A stretch of DNA of 64,000 nt, from NCBI GenBank assembly GCA_023387815.1, contig JAEWHK010000072.1:14766-78765 (forward strand), written 5' to 3'. A program made the position numbers and the translations under genes. The DNA is from Pseudomonadota bacterium. GTDB lineage: Bacteria; Pseudomonadota; Gammaproteobacteria; Burkholderiales; Burkholderiaceae_B. Numbering within the stretch: the first letter of the stretch is position 1; each line of letters starts with the position of its first letter. Positions 52,458-61,354 of this stretch are shown in pieces. The notes beneath the pieces are model-generated. The model had not been told where the DNA came from. It did no database searches and was given only the letters and a program-made list of their open reading frames with translations.

Positions 52458-52661
52458 ATGGCCACAATCATCAAGCTGTTACTTATCGTTCTGATTCTTT
52501 GGTGGATCGGCCGATTTTTCAGCGCCACGCTCAACCGACTCTGGCTGGAAACAGTTGGCGCTGCGATTCACTGGGTCACCCACAATGGCTCGCTGATGAT
52601 GCGCATTGTCGCCATCGCCGCCCTGCTTCTGGGCGTGCTGATTATTTTTCAATGGCAATAG
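52458..52661 (+). CDS. 67-aa membrane protein of unknown function
   Basis: A short protein with two hydrophobic helices (IIKLLLIVLILWWIGRFF at the start and MRIVAIAALLLGVLIIFQW at the end) joined by an amphipathic segment. No family is recognised and the ribosome site is weak, but the reading frame has the clear codon use and composition of a small inner-membrane protein. It ends 34 bases before the bidirectional terminator shared with typA. The region 52177-52457 upstream holds no other gene. Confidence 0.65.
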   Translation: MATIIKLLLIVLILWWIGRFFSATLNRLWLETVGAAIHWVTHNGSLMMRIVAIAALLLGVLIIFQWQ

Positions 52662-52685
52662 GATTCAGGCGACAAGATCCAGGCG

Positions 52686-52727
52686 ATAAAAAAACCGCGC
52701 CCGATTTACCGGAGCGCGGCTCTTTTC
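52686..52727. terminator. Bidirectional terminator between typA and the small membrane gene
   Basis: CCGCGC and GCGCGG arms, extended by partial pairing, with A runs on the left and TCTTTTCT on the right, so it can stop transcripts from both sides. Confidence 0.8.
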
Positions 52728-52742
52728 TATCTTTGCACTGAA

Positions 52743-54563
52743 TCAGGCATTTTCCCTTGCGGCACGTTTGCGTTCGTGCTCAAGCAGGTGACGTTTACGC
52801 AGACGAATATTCTTCGGTGTCACTTCCACCAGTTCATCTTCATCAATAAACTCAACGGCATATTCCAGGTTCAGCTTGATGGGCGGCACCAGGCGCACGG
52901 CTTCGTCAGTACCGGAAGCGCGAACGTTGGTCAGTTGTTTACCCTTGATCGGATTGACGACCAGGTCGTTATCGCGACTATGAATGCCGATAATCATGCC
53001 TTCGTACAGGGCTTCACCGGGAGAAACGAACATGCGGCCACGATCCTGCAGTTTCCACAGGGCGTAAGCAACGGCATCGCCATTGTCCTGACTGATCAGT
53101 ACGCCATTGCGACGCTCACCGATGCTGCCTTCGCGAACGGGTGCATACTCATCAAAGATATGACTCATCAAACCGGTACCACGGGTCGTTGACAGGAACT
53201 CGCTTTGAAAGCCGATCAGACCACGGGCAGGAATACGGTATTCCATACGCGTGCGTCCGCGTCCGTCAGACTGCATGTCCAGCAACTCTCCCTTGCGGCG
53301 ACCCAGTTCTTCCATGACGCTACCTTGATGGTCGTCTTCAACGTCCACAGTCAGCAGCTCCATGGGTTCGTGACGTACACCGTCAATTTCCTTGAAAACA
53401 ACGCGAGGACGGGAAACGGCCAGTTCATAGCCTTCACGACGCATATTCTCAAGCAGAATGGTCAGGTGCAGTTCACCGCGGCCTGATACTTCAAACACGG
53501 TATCGTCACCGGTATCACGAACACGCAGAGCCACGTTGGATTTCAGTTCCAGGTTCAGACGATCGCGAATCTGGCGACTGGTCACGAATTTGCCTTCACG
53601 GCCAGCCAGTGGCGAGGTATTAACCATGAAGTTCATGGTCAGCGTAGGCTCGTCAATCTTGAGCATGGGCAATGGCTCTGGATTGTTTGGGTCACAGAGC
53701 GTGCAGCCAATTCCGATCTCTTCAATACCATTGATCAGCACAATGTCACCGGCCTCGGCGCTCTCTACCTGTTCACGCTCCAGTCCCTTGAATTTTAGAA
53801 CCTGATTGATACGGCCTTTGCTTTGCTCGCCGTCTTCGCCAAAGCGCACGACCACGTCCTGACCGGGACGAATACGTCCACGGTTGATACGACCCACGCC
53901 GATCTTGCCGACATAGCTGTTGTAATCCAGAGAAATGATCTGCAACTGCAGGGGACCATCTTTATCGTCGTTACGCTGGGGAACGTACTTGAGAATGGCG
54001 TCAAACAGCGGACGCATATCGCCTTCGCGTACATCGTCGGTCAGACCGGCATAGCCGCTAAGACCGGAGGCGTATACGATAGGGAAATCCAGCTGCTCTT
54101 CTGTCGCGCCCAGTTTGTCGAACAGATCGAACGTCGTGTCGATGACGAAATCGGGACGGGCACCGGGCCTGTCAATCTTGTTGACAACCACAATCGGCTT
54201 CAGACCCAGGGCCAGTGCTTTCTTGGTCACAAAGCGAGTCTGAGGCATCGGGCCTTCAACGGCATCAACCAGCAGCAGCACACCATCCACCATGGACAGA
54301 ACTCGTTCAACTTCGCCGCCGAAGTCAGCGTGTCCCGGGGTGTCGATGATGTTGATATGGGTATCGCCGTACTCTACCGCACAGTTTTTGGACAGAATCG
54401 TAATTCCGCGTTCTTTCTCAATGTCGTTCGAGTCCATGACGCGTTCGGCAACCTGCTGGTTGTCGCGAAACGTACCGGACTGACGTAAAAGCTGATCGAC
54501 CAGTGTGGTTTTACCATGGTCAACGTGCGCAATAATCGCAACGTTACGGAGCGCTCGGCTCAT
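52743..54563 (-). CDS. typA: TypA/BipA, ribosome-associated translational GTPase
   Basis: A 606-aa GTPase with G1 AHVDHGKTTL at residues 12-21, DTPGHADFGGEVER (G3), NKIDRPGAR (G4), then EF-G-like domains and the BipA-specific C-terminal domain ending LRKRHLLEHERKRAARENA. It acts in ribosome assembly and stress adaptation. Its start overlaps the truB stop by four bases, so it is at the end of the nusA-infB operon. Confidence 0.97.
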   Translation of the reverse strand: MSRALRNVAIIAHVDHGKTTLVDQLLRQSGTFRDNQQVAERVMDSNDIEKERGITILSKNCAVEYGDTHINIIDTPGHADFGGEVERVLSMVDGVLLLVDAVEGPMPQTRFVTKKALALGLKPIVVVNKIDRPGARPDFVIDTTFDLFDKLGATEEQLDFPIVYASGLSGYAGLTDDVREGDMRPLFDAILKYVPQRNDDKDGPLQLQIISLDYNSYVGKIGVGRINRGRIRPGQDVVVRFGEDGEQSKGRINQVLKFKGLEREQVESAEAGDIVLINGIEEIGIGCTLCDPNNPEPLPMLKIDEPTLTMNFMVNTSPLAGREGKFVTSRQIRDRLNLELKSNVALRVRDTGDDTVFEVSGRGELHLTILLENMRREGYELAVSRPRVVFKEIDGVRHEPMELLTVDVEDDHQGSVMEELGRRKGELLDMQSDGRGRTRMEYRIPARGLIGFQSEFLSTTRGTGLMSHIFDEYAPVREGSIGERRNGVLISQDNGDAVAYALWKLQDRGRMFVSPGEALYEGMIIGIHSRDNDLVVNPIKGKQLTNVRASGTDEAVRLVPPIKLNLEYAVEFIDEDELVEVTPKNIRLRKRHLLEHERKRAARENA

Positions 54564-55318
54564 AATGTTTCTTCCTTTTGTCGTATATTGGACGGCAGCA
54601 GGCCGTCCGGTATTTCATTCAGAGGTATCAGGCGCGTCAGCCTGTTTTCCATTGGTTCCAGCTGGTCTATCGTGATCGAATTGTCCAGATTGAAAGGCCC
54701 GACCCGCGTTCGGCGCAAGGCAGTCAGGTGAGCAAAACAGCCCATTGCCCGACCAATATCCTGTGCCAATGTGCGGATGTAGGTTCCCTTGCTGCAATCG
54801 ACATCCAGAACCAGAGAATTCTCATCCCATTCGCGGACCCGCAACTCGTGAATCACCACATTGCGAGGTTCCCGTTCCAGTTCAATTCCCTGTCGCGCAT
54901 ATTCATAAAGCGGCCGTCCATCACGTTTCAGGGCCGAATGCATGGGAGGAATCTGTTGTATTGGACCGCGAAACTGTGGCAATACCGCGTCTATCTGTTC
55001 CCGCGTGACCGGATTGGCATCAGGCTGTGCCTGTTGTACAACAGTGCCGGTCAGATCGCCGGAGTCGGTCTCGGTTCCGAAACGCAGTGTCGCGGTATAA
55101 GACTTGTCGGCATCCAGCATGGTGCCGCAAATTTTGGTCGCTTTACCAAAACAGCAGACCAGCAAACCCGTGGCAAAAGGATCCAGCGTACCGGTATGAC
55201 CACCCTTGCGGGCATCAAGCATACGCCGCACGCGTTGCAGGGACTGATTGCTGGAAAACCCATACTGCTTGTCCAGCAAAAGGACGCCGTCGATCTCCTG
55301 CCCGCGCTTTCTTCCCAT
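54560..55318 (-). CDS. truB: TruB, tRNA pseudouridine-55 synthase
   Basis: A 252-aa enzyme that converts U55 to pseudouridine in the T loop of tRNAs. The N-terminus has GVLLLDKQYGFSSNQSLQRVRR and the catalytic Asp lies in HTGTLDPFATGLLVCCFGKATK. The C-terminal part is short: it lacks the extra tail of E. coli TruB (314 aa), as in other betaproteobacteria. It overlaps typA downstream and lies 14 bases after rbfA. Confidence 0.96.
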   Translation of the reverse strand: MGRKRGQEIDGVLLLDKQYGFSSNQSLQRVRRMLDARKGGHTGTLDPFATGLLVCCFGKATKICGTMLDADKSYTATLRFGTETDSGDLTGTVVQQAQPDANPVTREQIDAVLPQFRGPIQQIPPMHSALKRDGRPLYEYARQGIELEREPRNVVIHELRVREWDENSLVLDVDCSKGTYIRTLAQDIGRAMGCFAHLTALRRTRVGPFNLDNSITIDQLEPMENRLTRLIPLNEIPDGLLPSNIRQKEETL

Positions 55319-55332
55319 CGCTTTCCCTGATG

Positions 55333-55743
55333 TTACTTGATATCGTCTTTCGTATCCGGCAGCGGATCGACGCTGTCAGGAAAGTCGTCAGGACGGTTGG
55401 CCCGGTCAATAAGCTGGGTCATTTCAATACCGCGCGCAAGCTGGTCATCATGAAAGAATCGCAGCGTGGGCACGGTGTGGATATGCAGCATCTTGAACAG
55501 CATGGAATGCAGCCAGCCGGCTTTCTCGTTGAGAATGGCTGACGCGGCCTCTGGTTCTGCGCCAAGTACGGTGAACCATACTTTTGCATGGGCGTAATCG
55601 GCCGATAAATCGACACCAGTCAGCGTAATCAGCCCCGAGCGCGACATATCGAGCTCGCGCTGGATCAGCACAGCCAGATCTTTCTGGATCTGGTCGGCCA
55701 ATCTGACATTGCGGTTTGCACCGGAGGACTTGTGACGGTTCAT
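55333..55743 (-). CDS. rbfA: RbfA, ribosome-binding factor A
   Basis: A 136-aa KH-fold protein that matures the 3' and 5' ends of 16S rRNA. The N-terminus has VRLADQIQKDLAVLIQRELDMSRSGLITLTGVDLSADYAHAKVW, and VPTLRFFHDDQLARGIEMTQLIDRA lies toward the end. The last ten residues are acidic and disordered. It begins seven bases after the infB stop codon. Confidence 0.96.
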   Translation of the reverse strand: MNRHKSSGANRNVRLADQIQKDLAVLIQRELDMSRSGLITLTGVDLSADYAHAKVWFTVLGAEPEAASAILNEKAGWLHSMLFKMLHIHTVPTLRFFHDDQLARGIEMTQLIDRANRPDDFPDSVDPLPDTKDDIK

Positions 55744-55749
55744 AATAAT

Positions 55750-58700
55750 TTACAGTGTGCGGGCAATTTCTTTGATTTCGAAAATTTCAAGCTGGTCGCC
55801 CACTTCGATATCGGAATTGCCGCGAAGGGTAATACCGCAATCAAATCCGGATTTGACTTCCTTGACGTCGTCCTTGAAGCGCTTGAGCGAATCCAGCTGA
55901 CCGCTCCAGTGCACAACGTTGTTGCGCAACAGACGGACCTGGGAATCGCGGCGGACCACGCCTTCGGTAACCATACATCCGGCAACCTTACCAATACGTG
56001 AGATGCTGTACACTTCGCGAATCTCAACCATACCAATGACTTCTTCACGCTCTTCGGGCGCCAGCATGCCCGACATGGCATTGCGAACGTCATCGACTGC
56101 GTCATAGATGATGTTGTAGTAACGGACATCAATATCATTGGCTTCGGCCAGCTTGCGTGTCGTCTGATCGGCGCGTACGTTAAATCCGATGACCACGGCA
56201 TTGGAGGCAATAGCCAGGTTGATATCGCTTTCAGAGATACCACCCACGGCAGCATGCACAACCTGAACCCGGACTTCGTCGGTAGACAGTTTGGTCAGTG
56301 ATTGCACCAGTGCCTCCTGAGAACCCTGAACGTCGGTCTTAACGATCAGAGACAGGGTCTGCATGCCTTCGCCGATGTTGTCGAACATGGACTCCAGTTT
56401 GGCCGCCTGCTGGCGAGCCAGCTTGACGTCGCGGAACTTGCCCTGACGGAACAGCGCGATTTCACGTGCTTTGCGCTCATCTGCAAGAACCAGCACTTCG
56501 TCACCAGCCTGTGGCACTTCGGTCAGACCCTGGATTTCTACAGGAATGGCCGGGCCGGCTTTGTTGATCGGTTTACCGTTTTCGTCCAGCATGGCGCGCA
56601 CGCGACCAAAGCTTGCGCCAGCCAGCAGTGCATCACCGCGATTGAGCGTGCCGCTTTGGACCAGAATCGTTGCGACAGGACCACGACCTTTGTCGAGGCG
56701 CGCTTCAATCACGATACCTTTTGCAGGCGCATCAATCGGTGCTTTCAGTTCGAGAATCTCGGCCTGCAGCAGAACGTTTTCCAGCAGTTCGTCGATACCT
56801 TTCCCTGTTTTTGCAGAAACAGGAACGAAAGGAACGTCGCCACCGTATTCTTCAGGAACCACTTCTTCAGAGACCAGTTCCTGTTTGACCCGCTCCGGAT
56901 TGGCTTCGGGCTTATCAATCTTGTTGACAGCAACAACCATGGGCACACCAGCCGCTTTGGCATGGTGAATCGCCTCTTTGGTCTGTGGCATGACGCCGTC
57001 ATCGGCAGCAACAACCAGAATCACAATGTCGGTTGCCTTGGCACCGCGCGCACGCATGGCGGTAAACGCCTCGTGTCCCGGCGTATCCAGGAAGGTAACC
57101 ATACCGCCTTCGGTCTGCACATGGTAGGCACCAATATGCTGGGTAATGCCCCCTGCTTCGCCGGACGCCACTTTGGCGCGCCGGATGTAATCGAGCAGTG
57201 ACGTCTTACCATGGTCAACGTGACCCATGACCGTTACTACCGGTGCACGTGGGTGCAGTTCTGCATCGGCACCTGCATCACCCATATCCAGGAAGGCTTC
57301 GGGATCATCAAGCTTGGCGGCAATCGCGTTGTGACCAAGTTCTTCTACCACGATCATGGCAGTTTCCTGATCCAGCACCTGGTTGATGGTAACCATCTGT
57401 CCCATTTTCATGAGCTCTTTGATGACCTCGGCTGCCTTCACAGACATCTTGTGTGCCAGATCGGCAACAGTAATGGTCTCGGGCACATGCACTTCGCGTG
57501 CAATGAACTCTGGTGCGGCCTGTTGCTTGACCTGCGCATGCTGATTCTTGTTGCGTCCACGGGAACCGCCGCGACCACCTGACGAACGCCAGCCGTCTTC
57601 CTGCGCAGCAGGACCGGAACGTTTTTCAGCGACAGATTTCTTGCCACGACTCTGATCGTCAGACCATTTTCCATCGGATTCACCAGCCTTGCGGGGACCC
57701 GCAGGCATGGTTTTGACATCTTTCTTGCCGGCTTTTTTGCTGGCGTCTGTCCCTTCGGCAGTGGGCGTGGCGCGCAGTACCTTGCGGGGCTTGTTCAACA
57801 TGTCACGCAGGGCTGCGGCCTCGGCTTCAGCCTGGCGACGGGCTTCGTCGCGGCGAGCATCAGAGCCCTCGGTGCGCGCATCAGCAGACTTGCGCACTGG
57901 TGTACGCGAGGCGGAAGGCTGACGTGCGGCGGGCTGGCCACGGCCTGTTTCGGCCTTGGTTTCTTCGCCTTTACTGGCAGAACGGGATTCGCTGGCCTGC
58001 GCGGGACGCGCCTCTGCCTGAACAGTTGCGTTTGGTTTCTGTGCAGACGCTGCAGAAGCCGTTGTATCTGCTGTCTGTGCCGTAGCATCCTTTGTGGTGT
58101 CTTCGGTTTTACCTGCAGCTGCGGAATCCTGTTCTGCTGTTGCCTGAACATCTGCATCTTTCTGCTGATCGGCTTTTTCGGTTTGTGCCTGATCTTCTTG
58201 TGCAGACTGTGCTTTTTCCGATGTAGCGGACTCGGCTTTTTCTGCCGCAGCATTCTCTGCCTGAGCTTCGTCAGCCTGTTTGGCTGCGCTTTCGTCCGGC
58301 GCTGCACTTTGAGCCTGGCCAGACTGATCCTGAGCAGCGACATCCGTTTTAGCTGCCACATCGGCCGTCGTCAGATTCTGTTCGGCAACGGCCTCTGCGA
58401 TAGCCGCGCTGGTATCAGCTGGCGTTGCTGGTGTTTCGGCTGAAGTCGCAGCGGCTGGTGCCTCGGGCTTGCCCTCGTTGACATCACGTTTGACGAATAC
58501 ACGTTTCTTGCGCACTTCTACCTGAATGGTGCGTGAACGACCGGAACCATCCGCCTGGCGGATTTCCGATGTTTCGCGACGGGTCACGGTGATTTTTTTT
58601 CCATCTTTTGCACCATGCGCGCGACGCAATGCATCCAGGAGTTTCGCTTTGTCGCTCTCAGTGACGACATCTTCCACCGATTTCAGATTCACGCCAGCCG

Positions 58701-58776
58701 AGCGAAGCTGCTCTAGCAACAAATTCGCTGGCATTTTGAGTTCGACGGCAAACTGGTTTACGGTATTACTGGGCAT
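55750..58776 (-). CDS. infB: InfB, translation initiation factor IF-2
   Basis: A 1008-aa GTPase from the ATG at 58776 that delivers initiator tRNA to the 30S subunit. The IF2N helices are at residues 1-55 (NTVNQFAVELKMPANLLLEQL). A very long low-complexity Ala/Glu/Lys linker runs to about 410. The GTPase domain has GHVDHGKTSLLDYIRR near residues 520 and DTPGHEAFTAM, and the C-terminal domains end EIFEIKEIARTL. The N-terminal linker is longer than in E. coli (890 aa). It lies in the nusA-infB operon. Confidence 0.97.
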   Translation of the reverse strand: MPSNTVNQFAVELKMPANLLLEQLRSAGVNLKSVEDVVTESDKAKLLDALRRAHGAKDGKKITVTRRETSEIRQADGSGRSRTIQVEVRKKRVFVKRDVNEGKPEAPAAATSAETPATPADTSAAIAEAVAEQNLTTADVAAKTDVAAQDQSGQAQSAAPDESAAKQADEAQAENAAAEKAESATSEKAQSAQEDQAQTEKADQQKDADVQATAEQDSAAAGKTEDTTKDATAQTADTTASAASAQKPNATVQAEARPAQASESRSASKGEETKAETGRGQPAARQPSASRTPVRKSADARTEGSDARRDEARRQAEAEAAALRDMLNKPRKVLRATPTAEGTDASKKAGKKDVKTMPAGPRKAGESDGKWSDDQSRGKKSVAEKRSGPAAQEDGWRSSGGRGGSRGRNKNQHAQVKQQAAPEFIAREVHVPETITVADLAHKMSVKAAEVIKELMKMGQMVTINQVLDQETAMIVVEELGHNAIAAKLDDPEAFLDMGDAGADAELHPRAPVVTVMGHVDHGKTSLLDYIRRAKVASGEAGGITQHIGAYHVQTEGGMVTFLDTPGHEAFTAMRARGAKATDIVILVVAADDGVMPQTKEAIHHAKAAGVPMVVAVNKIDKPEANPERVKQELVSEEVVPEEYGGDVPFVPVSAKTGKGIDELLENVLLQAEILELKAPIDAPAKGIVIEARLDKGRGPVATILVQSGTLNRGDALLAGASFGRVRAMLDENGKPINKAGPAIPVEIQGLTEVPQAGDEVLVLADERKAREIALFRQGKFRDVKLARQQAAKLESMFDNIGEGMQTLSLIVKTDVQGSQEALVQSLTKLSTDEVRVQVVHAAVGGISESDINLAIASNAVVIGFNVRADQTTRKLAEANDIDVRYYNIIYDAVDDVRNAMSGMLAPEEREEVIGMVEIREVYSISRIGKVAGCMVTEGVVRRDSQVRLLRNNVVHWSGQLDSLKRFKDDVKEVKSGFDCGITLRGNSDIEVGDQLEIFEIKEIARTL

Positions 58777-58941
58777 TAAGTTCTCTCTTCCCTTACAACG
58801 TTTCATTAACTGGCGGATGACCACTGACCAAAGCGTGAACTTCGTTTTTCAGGGCTGATCGACAAATACTTCAGCGGCAAAGGTGTCATGAGCGCAGCGC
58901 CCGCCTTGCCATGACACACCGTTCCCACTATTGCCCTGCTA

Positions 58942-60426
58942 TTACTTTTCTTCGTCATCAAACCAGTGCGCGCGAGCGCGCATGATTGTTTCGCTGGCCT
59001 GTTCATCTGTCATACCGGTGATTTCAGCCAGTTCATCGGTCGCAAGCTCGGCCAGATCATCAAGCGTGGCCACACCGGCGTCACCCAGCTGGGCAACAAG
59101 TTCCGGGGTCATCCCTTCAAGATCAAGCAAATCCTGCGCTGTTTCAACACGCTCTTCCTGGGCAATGGCTTCGGTGAGCAGTGCAGTACGTGCGCGATTG
59201 CGCAATTCGTTGACGGTTTCTTCGTCGAAGCCATCAATTTCCAGCAATTCCTGGATGGGAACGTACGCGACCTCTTCCAGACCGGTAAAGCCTTCATCGA
59301 TAAGAATGTTAGCTACCTCTTCGTCGACATCCAGTTTTTCCATGAACATGGTGCGCTGACCGGTGCGCTCTTCTTCCTGACGATTCTGGTTTTCTTCAGG
59401 CGTCATGATATTGATTTGCCAGCCGGTCAGATCAGAGGCCAGACGTACGTTCTGGCCGCGAGAACCAATTGCCTTGGGCAGATTCTCGGCGTCGACGACG
59501 ACATCCATGGCGTGCTTGTCTTCGTCTACAACAATGGATTCCACTGCTGCAGGCGCGAGGGCGCCGATAACAAATTCGGCAGGCTCGTCGGCCCACAGCA
59601 CGATATCGACCTGTTCACCACCAAGTTCGTTGCGAACGGCAGTCACGCGTGAACCGCGCATGCCAACGCAGGTACCGATAGGATCGATACGTTTGTCATA
59701 GGCAACAACAGCAATTTTAGCGCGAAGTCCGGGGTCACGGGCGGCCGCTTTGATTTCCAGCAAACCCTGTTCGATCTCGGGCACTTCGTTTTCGAACAGT
59801 TCACGAATAAATTCAGGTGCAGTGCGTGACAGAAGAACCTGCTGACCTCTGGCCGTACGATCGACTTTGGCAACCCAGGCGCGAACCCGATCACCCACTC
59901 GCAGATTCTCTTTAGGGATCATCTCGGAGCGAGGCAGACGTGCTTCAATCTTGCCCGTTTCGATAATGGCGTCCCCTTTATCCAGGCGCTTGATGGTACC
60001 CGAGATAATGGTTTCACCGCGGTCCAGGAAGTCATTGAGCACCTGCTCTCTTTCTGCATCACGAATCTTCTGAATGATGGCCTGTTTGGCAGCCTGTGCG
60101 CCGATACGACCAAATTCCACCGGTTCCAGCGGTTCTTCCAGATATTCGCCAACCTGAATGCCTGGCTGAATTTCCTGGGCTTCAGACACCAGTTCCTGAC
60201 GATCAGGCTCCTGCAGGCCGGCATCATCGGGAACGACAAGCCAGCGGCGATAGCCTTCATGTGAGCCATTGGCGCGGTCAATAACAACTCGAATGTCGGC
60301 GTCGTCCTTGAAGCGTTTTTTCATGGCAGAGGACAGTGCGTTTTCGAGCGCACCAAATACAACGTCACGCGATACGTTTTTTTCGCGTGCCAGTGCATCT
60401 ACAAGCAGAAGAATTTCGCGACTCAT
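58942..60426 (-). CDS. nusA: NusA, transcription elongation/termination factor
   Basis: A 494-aa protein: N-terminal RNA polymerase-binding domain (MSREILLLVDALAREKNVSRDVVFGALENALSSAMKKRF), S1 domain with DRGETIISGTIKRLDKGDAIIE, KH domains with GTCVGMRGSRVTAVRNELGGEQVDI and AIGSRGQNVRLASDLTGW, then two acidic C-terminal repeats (LEEVAYVPIQELLEIDGFDEETV and DDLAELATDELAEITGMT). It controls pausing, termination and antitermination. It overlaps the rimP stop by four bases and lies 165 bases before infB. Confidence 0.97.
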   Translation of the reverse strand: MSREILLLVDALAREKNVSRDVVFGALENALSSAMKKRFKDDADIRVVIDRANGSHEGYRRWLVVPDDAGLQEPDRQELVSEAQEIQPGIQVGEYLEEPLEPVEFGRIGAQAAKQAIIQKIRDAEREQVLNDFLDRGETIISGTIKRLDKGDAIIETGKIEARLPRSEMIPKENLRVGDRVRAWVAKVDRTARGQQVLLSRTAPEFIRELFENEVPEIEQGLLEIKAAARDPGLRAKIAVVAYDKRIDPIGTCVGMRGSRVTAVRNELGGEQVDIVLWADEPAEFVIGALAPAAVESIVVDEDKHAMDVVVDAENLPKAIGSRGQNVRLASDLTGWQINIMTPEENQNRQEEERTGQRTMFMEKLDVDEEVANILIDEGFTGLEEVAYVPIQELLEIDGFDEETVNELRNRARTALLTEAIAQEERVETAQDLLDLEGMTPELVAQLGDAGVATLDDLAELATDELAEITGMTDEQASETIMRARAHWFDDEEK

Positions 60427-60911
60427 CGCTTTTTACCCTTGAAATCAAGAACCGGATCCAGTTTGGCCTTTTCGATATCCTCGAAGGCAAACTCTATGAT
60501 CTGTGACTCGTTCTTTTTAATGTCAAATTCCAGACAGAACATGTCTGCCGACGTATCATCTGTACTATCTTTGCGCCGCAGCGTACCGGTAAAAACCTTG
60601 CGGTTATCCCGTGGCTCGCGCAATTTTACTTCTACACGCGCCTCTTGCGCCGCGAAGCGCTCAAAATCCTGACGTGAGCGCAATGGACGATCAACGCCGG
60701 GTGAACCCACCTCGAGTCGCTTGTATTCGACGTTTTCCACCTCAAATACGCGTGACAGCTGTCGCGACACCTGTTCGCAGTCTTCGATGGTAACGCCACC
60801 TTCGCGGTCGATAGTGACGCGCAAAAGCCCCAGGGCTGCCCGTTCAACATCCACGAGTTCAACACCCAGTCCGGCGATAGCCTGTTCGGTTAACGTGTAT
60901 AAGTCAGTCAT
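60423..60911 (-). CDS. rimP: RimP, 30S ribosome maturation factor
   Basis: A 162-aa protein from the ATG at 60911; the frame is open 33 codons more, but that part is not family-like. Typical stretches are LGVELVDVERAALGLLRVTIDREGGVTIEDCEQVSRQLS and VEVGSPGVDRPLRS-type EVGSPGVDRPL. It is the first gene of the rimP-nusA-infB-rbfA-truB-typA run. The ribosome site is weak. A putative promoter lies about 300 bases upstream. Confidence 0.94.
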   Translation of the reverse strand: MTDLYTLTEQAIAGLGVELVDVERAALGLLRVTIDREGGVTIEDCEQVSRQLSRVFEVENVEYKRLEVGSPGVDRPLRSRQDFERFAAQEARVEVKLREPRDNRKVFTGTLRRKDSTDDTSADMFCLEFDIKKNESQIIEFAFEDIEKAKLDPVLDFKGKKR

Positions 60912-61354
60912 ACAATAAAAAATGGGCCCTTTCCAGCCCATTGTTGATTTCAGCCGTAAGCGAAAAAAACCGCAGATGCAACAATTTGCAGATGCAGCCA
61001 GTTTTGGCACTATTACCCGATTTTCGAATTCGGCCCCGCCCTATGCAGATTGGTTGCCGAAGAACCCCGGATAAACAGCTGTTTCTGGTAGCATGCGCGA
61101 TGCATTTTTCGGGATTCATATATGGTTGGATATATGAACGCATATCTATGACATATATGCATTACACCGTTATTGCATTTGCGCCCACTGCCAGGCAATT
61201 AGTTAATCAGAAATTATAACAGATTAATCAATACTTTACCAATTTTCGCGCGGCGTCCCCAATTTACGACAGCCTGGACGCCGGTAGACCGCCCCATCGG
61301 CGCACCTGCCTGTTCTGACAGAGGTGCTGACCACCACGGGGCGTTTCAGAATGA
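60912..61354 (-). promoter_or_regulatory. Leader and promoter region of the nusA-infB operon
   Basis: On the minus strand TTGGTA (61242-61237), 18 bases, then TATAAT (61218-61213) forms a good sigma-70 promoter with a leader of about 300 bases to rimP. In the leader TTCATATAT (61115-61123) pairs with ATATATGAA (61130-61138) around GGTTGG, and an ATGGGC/GCCCAT hairpin lies close to rimP at about 60923-60943. E. coli has a tRNA gene at this place; none is seen here. Confidence 0.55.
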
